Positions 27,311-35,885 are shown, numbered from the stretch's first letter. The stretch: DNA of 64,000 bases from JAGXKT01 sp964531695 (GCA_964531695.1 CAZHEH010000003.1:62001-126000), one strand, 5' to 3'. Made by a program: numbers and translations. Notes: a model not told the origin generated them from the letters alone.

Positions 27311-29111
27311 CTACTCGAACTCCTCCTCGTCGACGGTCTCTTCGCCCTCGTCCTCGGGACGAGTCGATGGCACGCCCACGGGCAGCCCGGTGGGGGGCAG
27401 GGGGTCGCCGTCGGACGCCGCCGGTTCCTCGCCCGGCTCGGGGTCGGTTGACTCTGGTTCCAAGGGTTCGGGCTCNNNNNNNNNNNNNNNNNNNNNNNNN
27501 NNNNNNNNNNNNNNNNNNNNNNNNNNNNNNNNNNNNNNNNNNNNNNNNNNNNNNNNNNNNNNNNNNNNNNNNNNNGGGCTCCGGCTCGATCGGTTCCTCG
27601 AATGCCGGCCGGACGGGTTCGGTGCCTTCAGTCTCGCCGGGCTCGGGCTCCACCGGTACGGGCTCCACCTCAACGGTCTCGGGTTCGACGGGCTCGGCGC
27701 CCACCGTTTCCCACTCATCCCCGGCGGGCTCTCGCGGTTCCGACGGGATCGGCCCCGCCGGCGTCTCGGGCTCGATATCGGCCGACTCGGGCTCCGGCGC
27801 GGGGCCGGGGCGGATGGGCCGAGGGAGATCGCCCGTCTCCGGCCGGGGCGCCGGGGGCGTGTAGGGCTTCACGACCGGGGCCGGCGGCTCGGGCAACTCG
27901 ATCTCATCGGAAAGCGCAACCACCGCCTCGGTCTCGATCATCGTCAGCTCGCCGTCGTGGATTCTCTCGCCGACGAGACCGACTTCCTTGCCCACATAGT
28001 CGCTCCAGGCGATGGTGCCGCGGGTGCTTTGGGCGTAGGCGACGGTCTTCCGCGTGCCGGGCTCGAGCACGGCGTAGCGGCGCGGGCGTCCGCCGTCGCC
28101 CGGATACAACTCGCTTGGCCGGAGCACGCCCGTTGCGGCGAATGACGGCTCGGGGCGACTCGTCTCGCCGACCTCCACACGACTGCGGGCGGTCTCGAAT
28201 TCCCGCTGCCGCTGCAGGGCGTCCTGGATCATCTCCTGGATTTCCTCCCGCCTGACCCGCCGCTGCAGCGCGATCTCCAGGAACTGGATGCGGCTGTCCA
28301 CGTACGGCTTGAGGTAACCCTTCTTGCCGACATCCAGGTTTCGGTAGGCGACCAGCAGCTTGCGCAGATCCCGCTGCTCGGCGGGCCGTTTGAATTCGGC
28401 CTGGAGCTTGGCTTCCAGGGCCTCGAATTGCTCCACGGCCGACTCGACCTCTTCCATCGATTCCTCGATGACCACGCTGGCCTTGCCGTCGTCGGACTCG
28501 GGATCCGCGTCGACCTCCTCGACGTCCTCCTTCGCGTCAACGTCCGGCTCGCCGTCGACATCCACCTCGAAGTCATCCTCCAGCTCCCCGTCAAGCGGGA
28601 TCGGCTCGACTTCGACCTCCCCGGCCGCCACACGCTCGACGTATTGCGGCGTGATGTAGAACCGCACCCCCTCCGGCGGGGCGATCTTGTAGTAATCGCC
28701 GGTCGAGCCGAGGATGACCACGGAGTCGCCCTTGTCCAGCCGCGTCTGGACCTGTCTGTGATCGGTCGTCCCCTCCCAATTGTACAGACGCGTACCGGCC
28801 CGAACGTTGACGTTCATCCCGGTGACGGTTCCGGTCCGGCCGTCCTCGCTTGGCTCGACAAAAGTCTGTGAGATCACGCTGAACGCGCCCGGGGGCGGCT
28901 CGATGGCAAGCCACTCACCGGAGGCCTCGACGACCTGAACCTGCGCGGGGCGCGACAGCCGCAGGCAGGCGTACGCGTCGCCCGACGGGGCAGAGCGTAC
29001 GTTGACGTCCCGCGCGGTGACGCGGCCGCCCCAGGCGGCGTCCGTGCTCTGGGCCGCGGCGGCGCCCGCCAAGGCGGCCATACACGTCGCGATGAGCGCT
29101 GTTCTGTTCAT
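27311..29111 (-). CDS. Secreted SH3-domain protein interrupted by assembly gap
   Basis: The start at ATG 29111 has AAGGAG six bases upstream and a Sec signal peptide (MNRTALIATCMAALAGAAAA). Residues about 28-90 and 92-155 are two bacterial SH3-like modules (ARDVNVRSAPSGDAYACLRL; GMNVNVRAG and DYYKIAPPEGVRFYITPQYV). An acidic linker (about 165-215) and a helical segment follow, then a third small beta domain (LRPSELYPGDGGRPRRYAVL). The tail is Glu/Pro-rich and contains the 100-N gap. After the gap the Glu/Pro-rich sequence continues in another frame and ends at 27311 (EEETVDEEEFE-like end), so the placeholder length, not a mutation, breaks the frame. SH3 modules usually bind peptidoglycan or proteins. 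Confidence 0.8.
27476..27575. other. Scaffold gap of exactly 100 N
   Basis: The run of 100 N is the usual placeholder for a gap of unknown length. It falls in a GC-rich, Glu/Pro-codon repeat tract of the SH3 protein gene (EPEP-type repeats on both sides), which is where short-read assembly commonly fails. Confidence 0.95.
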
Positions 29112-29202
29112 GACGTGCTCCTTGTGTGGAAGCATATCAACACCCCCGGCCGCGCGCTGCGCGGTCGTGGGGGTCCGGGCGATGAGTATAAGCACCTACA
29201 AA

Positions 29203-29231
29203 ACGGTAGCACTTGGCTACCGGGCTGTCAA
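29203..29231 (-). promoter_or_regulatory. Predicted promoter of SH3 protein-scpB operon with overlapping palindrome
   Basis: On the minus strand, TTGACA (29231-29226) and TACCGT (29208-29203) are 17 bases apart. A perfect 7-base inverted repeat, CGGTAGC-ACTTG-GCTACCG at 29204-29222, covers the -10 box and part of the spacer, as expected of a repressor operator. Confidence 0.5.
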
Positions 29232-29283
29232 CGTCAAGGCCCTATACCTTCGTCGGTCGGGCGCGTCCAAAAGCTGAAATTCG

Positions 29284-29312
29284 TTGACAGCCCCCGGCCT
29301 CGTCGCTAGCAT
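29284..29312 (+). promoter_or_regulatory. Predicted promoter of gapA
   Basis: TTGACA at 29284-29289 and TAGCAT at 29307-29312 are spaced by 17 bases. The 12 bases CGTTGACAGCCC (29282-29293) are an exact inverted copy of GGGCTGTCAACG at 29222-29233, the -35 region of the divergent promoter. Confidence 0.6.
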
Positions 29313-29408
29313 TCCGTGACTCGCGCCGCCCCGGCGCGTCGGGGGAGGACATCCGCGACACGGACACACGGAAGACCCCAGCAGCAGCTACTAGAGGAGT
29401 ACGGAGAA

Positions 29409-30425
29409 ATGGCAGCGAAGGTTGGTATCAACGGTTTCGGGCGAATCGGTCGGTTGGTGTTCCGGGCCATGTGCGACGACCCGGATCGCTTCGACGTCGT
29501 GGGAATCAACGATCTGGCGGACGCCGATACGCTGGCGTACCTGCTGCGGTACGATTCCACGCAGGGCCCGTTCCCGGGCAAGGTCGTCGCCAAGCAGAAC
29601 GCCCTGGTCGTCAACGGCAAGGAAGTGCCGGTTTGCGCGGAGAAGAACCCGGCGGATCTGCCGTGGGGCGATCTCGGCGCGGACGTGGTCGTGGAGGCCA
29701 CGGGCATCTTCCGCGACAACAAGAAGGACGGCAAGCCCGGCTACGACAGCCATCTGGACGCCGGCGCCCGCAAGGTCGTCATCAGCGCCCCGGCCAAGGG
29801 CGACGCCACGACCATCGTCCTGGGCGTGAACGACGAGGCGCTCACGCCGGACGTGACGTGCGTGTCGAACGCTTCCTGCACCACGAATTCGCTGGCCCCG
29901 GTCGTCAAGGTCCTCCACGAGAAGTTCGGCGTGCTCAAGGGCCTGATGGTCACCTGTCACGGGTACACGAACGACCAGCGCATCCTGGACATGATCCACA
30001 AGAACAAGGAGCGGTCGCGTGCCGCGGCGATCAACATCATCCCGACCACGACCGGCGCCGCATCGGCAGTCGGCAAGGTCCTGCCCGAGCTTAACGGCAA
30101 GCTGGACGGCTACGCCCTGCGCGTGCCCGTGCCCGTCGGCTCCATCACCGACCTGACCGTCATGGTCGGCAAGGGCACGAGCATCGAGGAGGTCAACGAG
30201 ACCGTCCGCACCGCCGCCGAGGGCTCGATGAAGGGCATCATCGAATACGTGACCGACCCGATCGTCTCCAGCGACATCGTCCACAACCCCCACAGCTCGA
30301 TCTTCGACTCGAACAACACGAAGGTCCTGGACGGCGACATGGTCAAGGTCACGATGTGGTACGACAACGAGTGGGGCTACTCCTGCCGAACCGCGGACCT
30401 GGTCGAGAAGCTGGCCGGCATGTAG
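29409..30425 (+). CDS. gapA: Glyceraldehyde-3-phosphate dehydrogenase
   Basis: GAPDH oxidises glyceraldehyde 3-phosphate to 1,3-bisphosphoglycerate with NAD in glycolysis. The 338-residue enzyme begins KVGINGFGRIGRLVFRAM (Rossmann loop). The Asp in GINDLAD favours NAD over NADP. The catalytic Cys157 is in SNASCTTNSLAP, with the partner His further on, and the C-terminus has WYDNEWGYSCRTADLVEKL. ATG 29409 is preceded by GAGGAGTACGGAGAA. It is followed by a strong hairpin (30471-30500) and then pgk, so the two may be differentially expressed from one transcript. Confidence 0.97.
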   Translation: MAAKVGINGFGRIGRLVFRAMCDDPDRFDVVGINDLADADTLAYLLRYDSTQGPFPGKVVAKQNALVVNGKEVPVCAEKNPADLPWGDLGADVVVEATGIFRDNKKDGKPGYDSHLDAGARKVVISAPAKGDATTIVLGVNDEALTPDVTCVSNASCTTNSLAPVVKVLHEKFGVLKGLMVTCHGYTNDQRILDMIHKNKERSRAAAINIIPTTTGAASAVGKVLPELNGKLDGYALRVPVPVGSITDLTVMVGKGTSIEEVNETVRTAAEGSMKGIIEYVTDPIVSSDIVHNPHSSIFDSNNTKVLDGDMVKVTMWYDNEWGYSCRTADLVEKLAGM

Positions 30426-30470
30426 TTGCCGCCGGGGCCAGGCGCCGCGCCATGGCGAAAGATGGTTTCC

Positions 30471-30500
30471 AGGGCCCGTCGGCCAGCGCCGGCGGGCCCT
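30471..30500 (+). terminator. 13-bp hairpin between gapA and pgk
   Basis: AGGGCCCGTCGGC (30471-30483), loop CAGC, then GCCGGCGGGCCCT (30488-30500) form a 13-base-pair stem with one G-U wobble. No U-tract follows, so it may be an attenuating or processing hairpin rather than a complete intrinsic terminator. Confidence 0.55.
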
Positions 30501-30560
30501 TGGCCCTTACACAGGACCGCCCCGAACGGGGCATACCGACACCAGGAAGAGAGAGCGACG

Positions 30561-31772
30561 ATGGCCACGAAGACGATTCGCGATATCGACGTTCAGGGCA
30601 AGACGGTGCTGATGCGGGTGGACTTCAACGTCCCGCTGACGGACGAGGGCAAGGTCGGCAACGATCGACGGATCGTCATGGCGCTGCCCTCCATTCACAA
30701 GCTGATCGAGGGCGGGGCGAAGCTGATCCTCATGAGCCACCTCGGCCGTCCCAAGGGCGAGGTCAAGCCCGAGTTCTCGATGGAGCCCGTACGGGCGCGG
30801 CTGGCCGAGCTTCTGGACAAGGAGGTGAAGCTCGGACCGGACGACGTAGCGGGCGACGAGGCCCGGCGCATGGCCGGCGAGCTGGCTGACGGCGACGTGC
30901 TGCTGCTGCAGAACGTCCGGTTCGACAAGCGAGAGGACAGCAAGGAAGAATCCGAAGTCATCGAGTTCGGCAAGGAACTGGCCTCGCTGGGTGAGGTCTA
31001 CGTGAACGACGCCTTCGGCACGTGCCACCGCAAGCACGCCTCGATGTGGGGCTGCCCGAAGGCGGTCAAAGACAAGGGCGGCCCGGCCGTGGCGGGCTTC
31101 CTCGTCGAGAAGGAAATCAAGTATCTACACGAAGCCGTCGCCGACCCGGCCCGGCCGTTCGTGGCGATACTCGGCGGGGCGAAGGTCTCAGACAAGATCA
31201 AGCTGATCTCCAGCTTGCTGGACAAGGTCGACGGTATCCTCATCGGCGGGGCGATGGCCTATACGCTGCTGAAGGCCCAAGGCGCGTCGGTCGGCGACAG
31301 CATGGTCGAGGAGGATCAGGTCGACCCGATGCGGGCGATTCTCGATAGGGCCGCCGGCAAGATCCACCTGCCGTGCGACCACGTCTGCGCCGCGGAGTTC
31401 AAGTCGGACGAGGCCAAGCCCGTCGACGGTGCGGACATCCCGGACGGCATGATGGGAATGGACATCGGCCCAACGACGATCGAGGCGTTCGGCAAGGTCA
31501 TCGGCGAGGCCAAGACCGTGGTGTGGAACGGCCCGATGGGCGTGTTCGAGCGGGACGCCTACGCCGCCGGCACCAAGGCGGTCGCCGAGAAGGTCGCGGC
31601 GGCGACCGACGCCGGGGCGATCAGCGTCATCGGCGGCGGGGATTCCGCCTCCGCGGTCGAGCAGATGGAGTTGGGCGAGCGCATGACGCACGTGTCGACC
31701 GGCGGCGGGGCCTCGCTGACGTACCTCGAGGGCAAGCCGATGCCGCCGATCGAGGTCCTTGACCCGCAGTAA
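30561..31772 (+). CDS. pgk: Phosphoglycerate kinase
   Basis: PGK transfers the acyl phosphate of 1,3-bisphosphoglycerate to ADP, the step after GAPDH. The 403-residue enzyme shows VLMRVDFNVPL, SHLGRPKG, VNDAFGTCHRKHAS, ILGGAKVSDKI, WNGPMGVFE and IGGGDSASAVEQ, all standard PGK motifs. The start is ATG 30561; the earlier in-frame codons belong to the hairpin region. The gene lies 135 bases after gapA and is followed by another strong hairpin at 31804-31828. Confidence 0.97.
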   Translation: MATKTIRDIDVQGKTVLMRVDFNVPLTDEGKVGNDRRIVMALPSIHKLIEGGAKLILMSHLGRPKGEVKPEFSMEPVRARLAELLDKEVKLGPDDVAGDEARRMAGELADGDVLLLQNVRFDKREDSKEESEVIEFGKELASLGEVYVNDAFGTCHRKHASMWGCPKAVKDKGGPAVAGFLVEKEIKYLHEAVADPARPFVAILGGAKVSDKIKLISSLLDKVDGILIGGAMAYTLLKAQGASVGDSMVEEDQVDPMRAILDRAAGKIHLPCDHVCAAEFKSDEAKPVDGADIPDGMMGMDIGPTTIEAFGKVIGEAKTVVWNGPMGVFERDAYAAGTKAVAEKVAAATDAGAISVIGGGDSASAVEQMELGERMTHVSTGGGASLTYLEGKPMPPIEVLDPQ

Positions 31773-31803
31773 CCCCGCGCGCACAATGTGAGAAGTCACT
31801 CCG

Positions 31804-31828
31804 AGGCCCACGGGATGCCCCGTGGGCC
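31804..31828 (+). terminator. 11-bp perfect hairpin after pgk
   Basis: AGGCCCACGGG (31804-31814), loop ATG, then CCCGTGGGCCT (31818-31828) make a perfect 11-base-pair stem followed by TGG rather than a T-run. It ends 16 bases before the rpe start and is the second such hairpin in the gapA-pgk-rpe cluster. Confidence 0.55.
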
Positions 31829-31844
31829 TTGGCATGCAGGAAGC

Positions 31845-32567
31845 ATGGCCCGAACGCCCGCCAATCCGTGGCCGCAGATGCCGGATGATGTCTTGGTGGC
31901 GCCTTCGCTGCTGGCGTCCGACTTCGTCCGGCTCGGAGAGCAGATCGACACGGTGATCGCCGCCGGCGCCGACGTGCTGCACGTGGACATCATGGACGGC
32001 CACTTCGTGCCGAATCTGTCCATGGGCCCGGCCGTGGTGAAGTCGATCCGCGCGTACACGGATCACCCGATCGACGTGCATATCATGGTCACCGACCCGG
32101 CCCACTACATCGAGCGGTTCGCCGAGGCGGGCGCGGACAGCATCACGTTCCACATCGAGGCGACGGATGAGCCGGCGAAGCTCATAGACCGTCTTCACGA
32201 AATGGGCCTCGGTGCCGGCATTACGATGAGGCCGGGCACACCCGCGGCAGCCATCCATGATGTCGCCTCCAACGTCGAAATGGTGCTCGTGATGACCGTT
32301 GAGCCGGGCTACGGCGGGCAGTCGTTCATGACGGAAATGCTTGACAAGGTGGAGGTCATACGTGGCATGCTGCGCAGTGAGCAGCGGCTCGAGGTGGACG
32401 GCGGAATCGACCCCTACACGGGTGCGCTGTGTGCCGAGCGCGGCGCCGACGTATTCGTCGCGGGCGTGAACATCCTGCGGGCGGATGACATCCCGGCGGC
32501 CGTACGGCAGTTGCGAAACGCCGTCCGCCGCGGACGGCAGGCCCGGCTTGCCGGACAGGGGGAGTGA
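31845..32567 (+). CDS. rpe: Ribulose-phosphate 3-epimerase
   Basis: Rpe interconverts ribulose 5-phosphate and xylulose 5-phosphate in the pentose phosphate pathway. The 240-residue TIM-barrel protein has APSLLASDF, the metal- and base-bearing VDIMDGHFVPNLSMGP, VHIMV, MTVEPGYGGQ and EVDGGIDP. ATG 31845 is preceded by AGGA; ATG 31878 (MPDDVLVAPS) is a shorter alternative. Three bases separate its stop from the next gene, a degenerate histidine phosphatase, and accD follows, so a three-gene transcript is likely. Confidence 0.95.
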   Translation: MARTPANPWPQMPDDVLVAPSLLASDFVRLGEQIDTVIAAGADVLHVDIMDGHFVPNLSMGPAVVKSIRAYTDHPIDVHIMVTDPAHYIERFAEAGADSITFHIEATDEPAKLIDRLHEMGLGAGITMRPGTPAAAIHDVASNVEMVLVMTVEPGYGGQSFMTEMLDKVEVIRGMLRSEQRLEVDGGIDPYTGALCAERGADVFVAGVNILRADDIPAAVRQLRNAVRRGRQARLAGQGE

Positions 32568-32570
32568 GCG

Positions 32571-33167
32571 ATGGTGACCGTATACGTAGTACAAACCGGG
32601 CAGACCACCTGGCAGCAGCAGGACCGGATCGAGACGGCCGAGGGAGCGCCGCTGACGCCGGACGGCGTCGAGCACGCCCGCGAGGTGCTGGCCGGGCTCA
32701 ATGAGTCGGCCGTGACGGCCGTGTACGCCCCGCGCGGCGAGGCGGAGCGGCAGACGGCGGCCCTGCTGGCCGGAGAGTTGACGGCGCGGGTGCGGACGGC
32801 GAAGGGCCTGCATGAGTTCGACTACGGGCTGTGGCAGGGCCTGCTGCGGGACGAGGTCCGGCGCCGGCACCCGAAGGTGTTCAAGAAGTGGCATCGAGAC
32901 CCGGGCTCGGTGCGTCCTCCCGAGGGGGAGACGCTGGCCGAGGCCCGGCAACGCCTCATGGTGGCGCTTCGCGGCATCTTGAAGCGGCACAAACAGGGAT
33001 CGATCGCGCTGGTCCTGCGTCCGATTGCGGCCGGGTTGGTGCGAGGGATCCTTGCGGACGGCGACGCGGACGACCCGTGGTCGCACGTGGATTTCTCGGC
33101 GGGATGCCGGAGCTACGAGGTCGCGGGCAACGGGAAGTCGATTCCCCACCCCGCACGAACCGGATGA
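32571..33167 (+). CDS. Histidine-phosphatase-fold protein lacking catalytic residues
   Basis: This 198-residue protein aligns along its length with the phosphoglycerate-mutase-like histidine phosphatases: opening strand VTVYVVQTGQTTW, LTPDGVEHAREV, LHEFDYGLWQGLLRDEV and PPEGETLAEARQRLMVAL. The key residues are gone: the R-H-G triad is Q-T-G, and the second catalytic His segment (V-S-H-G-G-V in active enzymes) reads LVLRPIAAGLVRG. The acid in HEFDYG remains. The frame is intact, starts with GGGGAG before ATG 32571, and sits three bases after rpe and 12 before accD, so it is kept under selection. A binding or regulatory role in sugar-phosphate metabolism is inferred. Confidence 0.82.
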   Translation: MVTVYVVQTGQTTWQQQDRIETAEGAPLTPDGVEHAREVLAGLNESAVTAVYAPRGEAERQTAALLAGELTARVRTAKGLHEFDYGLWQGLLRDEVRRRHPKVFKKWHRDPGSVRPPEGETLAEARQRLMVALRGILKRHKQGSIALVLRPIAAGLVRGILADGDADDPWSHVDFSAGCRSYEVAGNGKSIPHPARTG

Positions 33168-33179
33168 GGGACTGAAACC

Positions 33180-34049
33180 ATGGCGGAGATGCTCAACGGC
33201 GGACAGGCCGCTCCGTTCGACCCCAACGCTTTGGACGGCCCGGCGATGCGGCCCAAGCGGGACGTGCCCGACGGGCTGTGGATGCGGTGCGGCGGCTGCG
33301 AGCAGATGCTCTACACGAAGGTCGTGGCCGAGAACGAGCACGTATGCCCCAAGTGCGGCCACCACTTCCGCATCAACGCCCGCCGCCGGATCGAGCTGCT
33401 GACCGACCCCGACAGCTTCGAGGAGCTGGCGGGGGATGTCCAGCCGGACGACCCGCTGGGCTTCGAGTGGGGCGACAAGAACTACCGCGAGTACGTCGCG
33501 ACGTACCAGCAACGGGCCGGGACGAGCGAGGGCGTGCTCACCGGCATCGCCTACGTCAAAGGTCGCCGGGTGGCCCTCGGCGTGATGAACAACGAATTCA
33601 TCATGGGCTCGATGGGCTCGGTGGTGGGGGAGCGGATCGCCCGGCTGATCGAGGCGGCCACGGAGCAGTCCCTGCCGCTGGTAATCGTGTGTACCTCGGG
33701 CGGCGCCCGCATGCACGAGGGTGCGCTGAGCTTGATGCAAATGGCCAAGACCTCGGCCGCCCTGGCGCGGTTCGACGACGCTGGGGGGCTCTACGTCGCC
33801 GTGCTGACCGACCCCACCACGGGCGGCACGACCGCCAGCTTCGTGATGCTCGGGGACTTCATCGTCGCCGAGCCGGGCGCCATGATCGGCTTCGCCGGCC
33901 AGCGCGTCATCGCCAACACCATTCGCGAGGAACTGCCCGATGGCTTCCAGACGGCCGAGTTCCTCCTCGAGCACGGGTTCATCGACCGAATCGTGCCGCG
34001 GGCCGAGCTGCGCAGCGAAATCGCCCGCATCATCGACTATTGCGGGTAG
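33180..34049 (+). CDS. accD: Acetyl-CoA carboxylase carboxyltransferase subunit beta
   Basis: AccD with AccA moves the carboxyl group from biotin to acetyl-CoA, giving malonyl-CoA for fatty-acid synthesis. The 289-residue protein has the N-terminal four-Cys zinc ribbon (WMRCGGCEQML and HVCPKCGHHFRIN) and the crotonase-fold carboxyltransferase motifs IVCTSGGARMHEG, LTDPTTGGTTASF and GFAGQRVIANTI. It follows the degenerate phosphatase by 12 bases. accA is not in the window. Confidence 0.96.
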   Translation: MAEMLNGGQAAPFDPNALDGPAMRPKRDVPDGLWMRCGGCEQMLYTKVVAENEHVCPKCGHHFRINARRRIELLTDPDSFEELAGDVQPDDPLGFEWGDKNYREYVATYQQRAGTSEGVLTGIAYVKGRRVALGVMNNEFIMGSMGSVVGERIARLIEAATEQSLPLVIVCTSGGARMHEGALSLMQMAKTSAALARFDDAGGLYVAVLTDPTTGGTTASFVMLGDFIVAEPGAMIGFAGQRVIANTIREELPDGFQTAEFLLEHGFIDRIVPRAELRSEIARIIDYCG

Positions 34050-34074
34050 AACTCGCCGGTCGCGGGCTTCGCCG

Positions 34075-34103
34075 TTGGGTCCGGCGGGTTCATCTCCTAT
34101 AAT
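34075..34103 (+). promoter_or_regulatory. Predicted promoter for YkgJ-like gene and hisS
   Basis: TTGGGT at 34075-34080 and a perfect TATAAT at 34098-34103 are separated by 17 bases. The YkgJ-like ATG lies 30 bases downstream, with AAAGGA before it. Confidence 0.6.
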
Positions 34104-34133
34104 CGCCGCCTTGATCCGAATCCAAAGGACACG

Positions 34134-34583
34134 ATGAGCGACCCCGAAAGCCAATGCGTCAAGTGCGGCGCGAAGTGCTGCCGCTACTTCTGCTTCGAGA
34201 TCGACGAGCCCGACGACTGCGCCACCTTCGAGGACGTGCGTTGGTTCCTCTGCCACGAGGGCGTCACCGTCCACATCGACGAGGACGGCGACTGGTACAT
34301 CTCCATCGACAATCCGTGCAAGTACCTCGGGACGGATAATCGGTGCACCATCTACGAGGACCGGCCGATCATCTGCCGGAAGTACGACACCGACGGCTGC
34401 GACCACACCGGCGGGGACTACCGGTATCAGAAGCTCTTCCGCTCGCCGGAGGAGCTGGAGGCATATGCCCGCGAGGTGCTCGGGCCGCGCGGCTTCGACG
34501 GCCCCAGGACCCGCGCCCGCAGACGCCTTGACGCGGAGCATGAGAAAAGGGCACGCAAGCGACGCACGCGCAAGACGAAGTAG
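34134..34583 (+). CDS. YkgJ-family cysteine cluster protein
   Basis: This 149-residue protein has the zinc/iron-chelating cysteine cluster of the YkgJ family: CVKCGAKCCRYFCFEIDEPD near the start, FLCHEG, then NPCKYL and NRCTIYEDRPIICRKYD. These cysteines probably bind a metal or iron-sulfur cluster, but the family has no settled function. The C-terminal 40 residues are a basic Arg/Lys-rich tail. It is cytoplasmic, has its own TATAAT promoter and lies 24 bases upstream of hisS. Confidence 0.88.
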   Translation: MSDPESQCVKCGAKCCRYFCFEIDEPDDCATFEDVRWFLCHEGVTVHIDEDGDWYISIDNPCKYLGTDNRCTIYEDRPIICRKYDTDGCDHTGGDYRYQKLFRSPEELEAYAREVLGPRGFDGPRTRARRRLDAEHEKRARKRRTRKTK

Positions 34584-34607
34584 CGGGCCTGCCACGAAAG
34601 GCGCGGC

Positions 34608-35885
34608 ATGGAATACCAGGCGGTCAAGGGAGCACGGGACTTCTACCCGGACGAAATGCGCGTCCGGAACTGGCTGTTCGACACGTGGCGGCGCGTGGCG
34701 CTGCGCAACGGATTCGAGGAGTACGACTCGCCCGTCTTCGAGCACCTCGACCTCTACACCGCCAAGAGCGGCGAGGGCATCGTCTCGGAGCTGTTCCACT
34801 TCACCGACCGCGGCGGACGGGACCTGGCCATCCGCCCGGAAACCACCCCCACGCTCGCGCGCATGGTCAATGCCCGCATCAACTCGCTGCCCCGCCCGAT
34901 CAAGTGGTTTTGCATCCAGCGGCTCTGTCGGGCGGAAAACCCCCAGCGCGGCCGGCTGAGGGAGTTCTTCCAGTGGAACGTCGACGTGATCGGCTCGGAT
35001 TCCGTGCTGGCCGATGCGGAGTGCATCTTCACGGCCGTGGACTTCCTGCGGGAGGTCGGGCTGGGCCCGGAGGAGGTGCAGGTCCGAATCGGCTCCCGTC
35101 CGCTGATCCTCGCCCGGCTGCGGGCGGCCGGCGTGGCCGAGGAGGCGATGGACGCGGCCCTCCTGGCGCTGGACAAGCGACCGAAGATTCCTCAGGACGA
35201 ATTCGAGAAGCTCGCCGGCAAGGCCGGCTTGGCCGGCGCGGAGCTGAAGAAGGTCTGCGCGTTCCTCGATGTCGATGCGACGACTGCCCTCGCGGAGGCC
35301 CGCGAGGACGAGAGCATGCGTCCGCACTGCGAGCAGTTCGACGAACTGCTCAGCGCGCTGGCGGCGATGGGTGTGGGAGAGTACTGCACGCCGGACTGGC
35401 ACATTGTGCGAGGCCTGGCGTACTACACCGGCATCGTCTACGAAGTGTTCGACGTGGCCGGCAGCGTCCCCCGCGCCCTGGCCGGGGGAGGGCGGTACGA
35501 CAACCTGCTGGAGGTCCTCGGCGGGCCGAAGGTCGGGGCCACCGGCTTCGCCATGGGCGACGTGGTGCTGGGCATCCTCCTGGAAGAGGCCGGCAAGATC
35601 CCCGTGGAGGAGTTGCGGCGCGGCCTGGACATCTTCGTCGTCCGGGACGGCTGCGAGCAGGACCGAGCGCTGGGTGTGGTGGGGGAGTTGCGGCGGCGCG
35701 GGCGTTCGGCGGACTTCTCGACCAAGGCGAACGTCGGCAAGCAGCTCAAGGAGGCGAATCGGCGCGGTGCGAGATACGCCGTGGTCGTCTCGCGGGACGG
35801 TGAGCTGTTCGTCAAGGACATGTCCACGGGCGAGCAGCCCCACGAGCCCCGGAGCATCGACGAGGTCGCGGCCTTGACTGACTGA
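34608..35885 (+). CDS. hisS: Histidine--tRNA ligase
   Basis: HisRS charges tRNA-His. This 425-residue class II synthetase has motif 1 at YDSPVFEHLDLY, motif 2 (CIQRLCRAENPQRGRLREFF), the histidine-binding HisA and HisB motifs (RGLAYYTGIVYE and GGGRYDNLL) and a C-terminal anticodon-binding domain (GLDIFVVRDG; SADFSTKANVGKQLKEANRR). It is a full-length single copy, follows the YkgJ-like gene by 24 bases, and precedes the HYExAFE gene by 18 bases. Confidence 0.96.
   Translation: MEYQAVKGARDFYPDEMRVRNWLFDTWRRVALRNGFEEYDSPVFEHLDLYTAKSGEGIVSELFHFTDRGGRDLAIRPETTPTLARMVNARINSLPRPIKWFCIQRLCRAENPQRGRLREFFQWNVDVIGSDSVLADAECIFTAVDFLREVGLGPEEVQVRIGSRPLILARLRAAGVAEEAMDAALLALDKRPKIPQDEFEKLAGKAGLAGAELKKVCAFLDVDATTALAEAREDESMRPHCEQFDELLSALAAMGVGEYCTPDWHIVRGLAYYTGIVYEVFDVAGSVPRALAGGGRYDNLLEVLGGPKVGATGFAMGDVVLGILLEEAGKIPVEELRRGLDIFVVRDGCEQDRALGVVGELRRRGRSADFSTKANVGKQLKEANRRGARYAVVVSRDGELFVKDMSTGEQPHEPRSIDEVAALTD

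Noticed and set aside
27273..27475. Gene end read through the N gap in the frame reported by simple translation
   Set aside because: That frame gives an Arg-rich, motif-free tail, while another frame continues the Glu/Pro-rich composition to a stop beside scpB.
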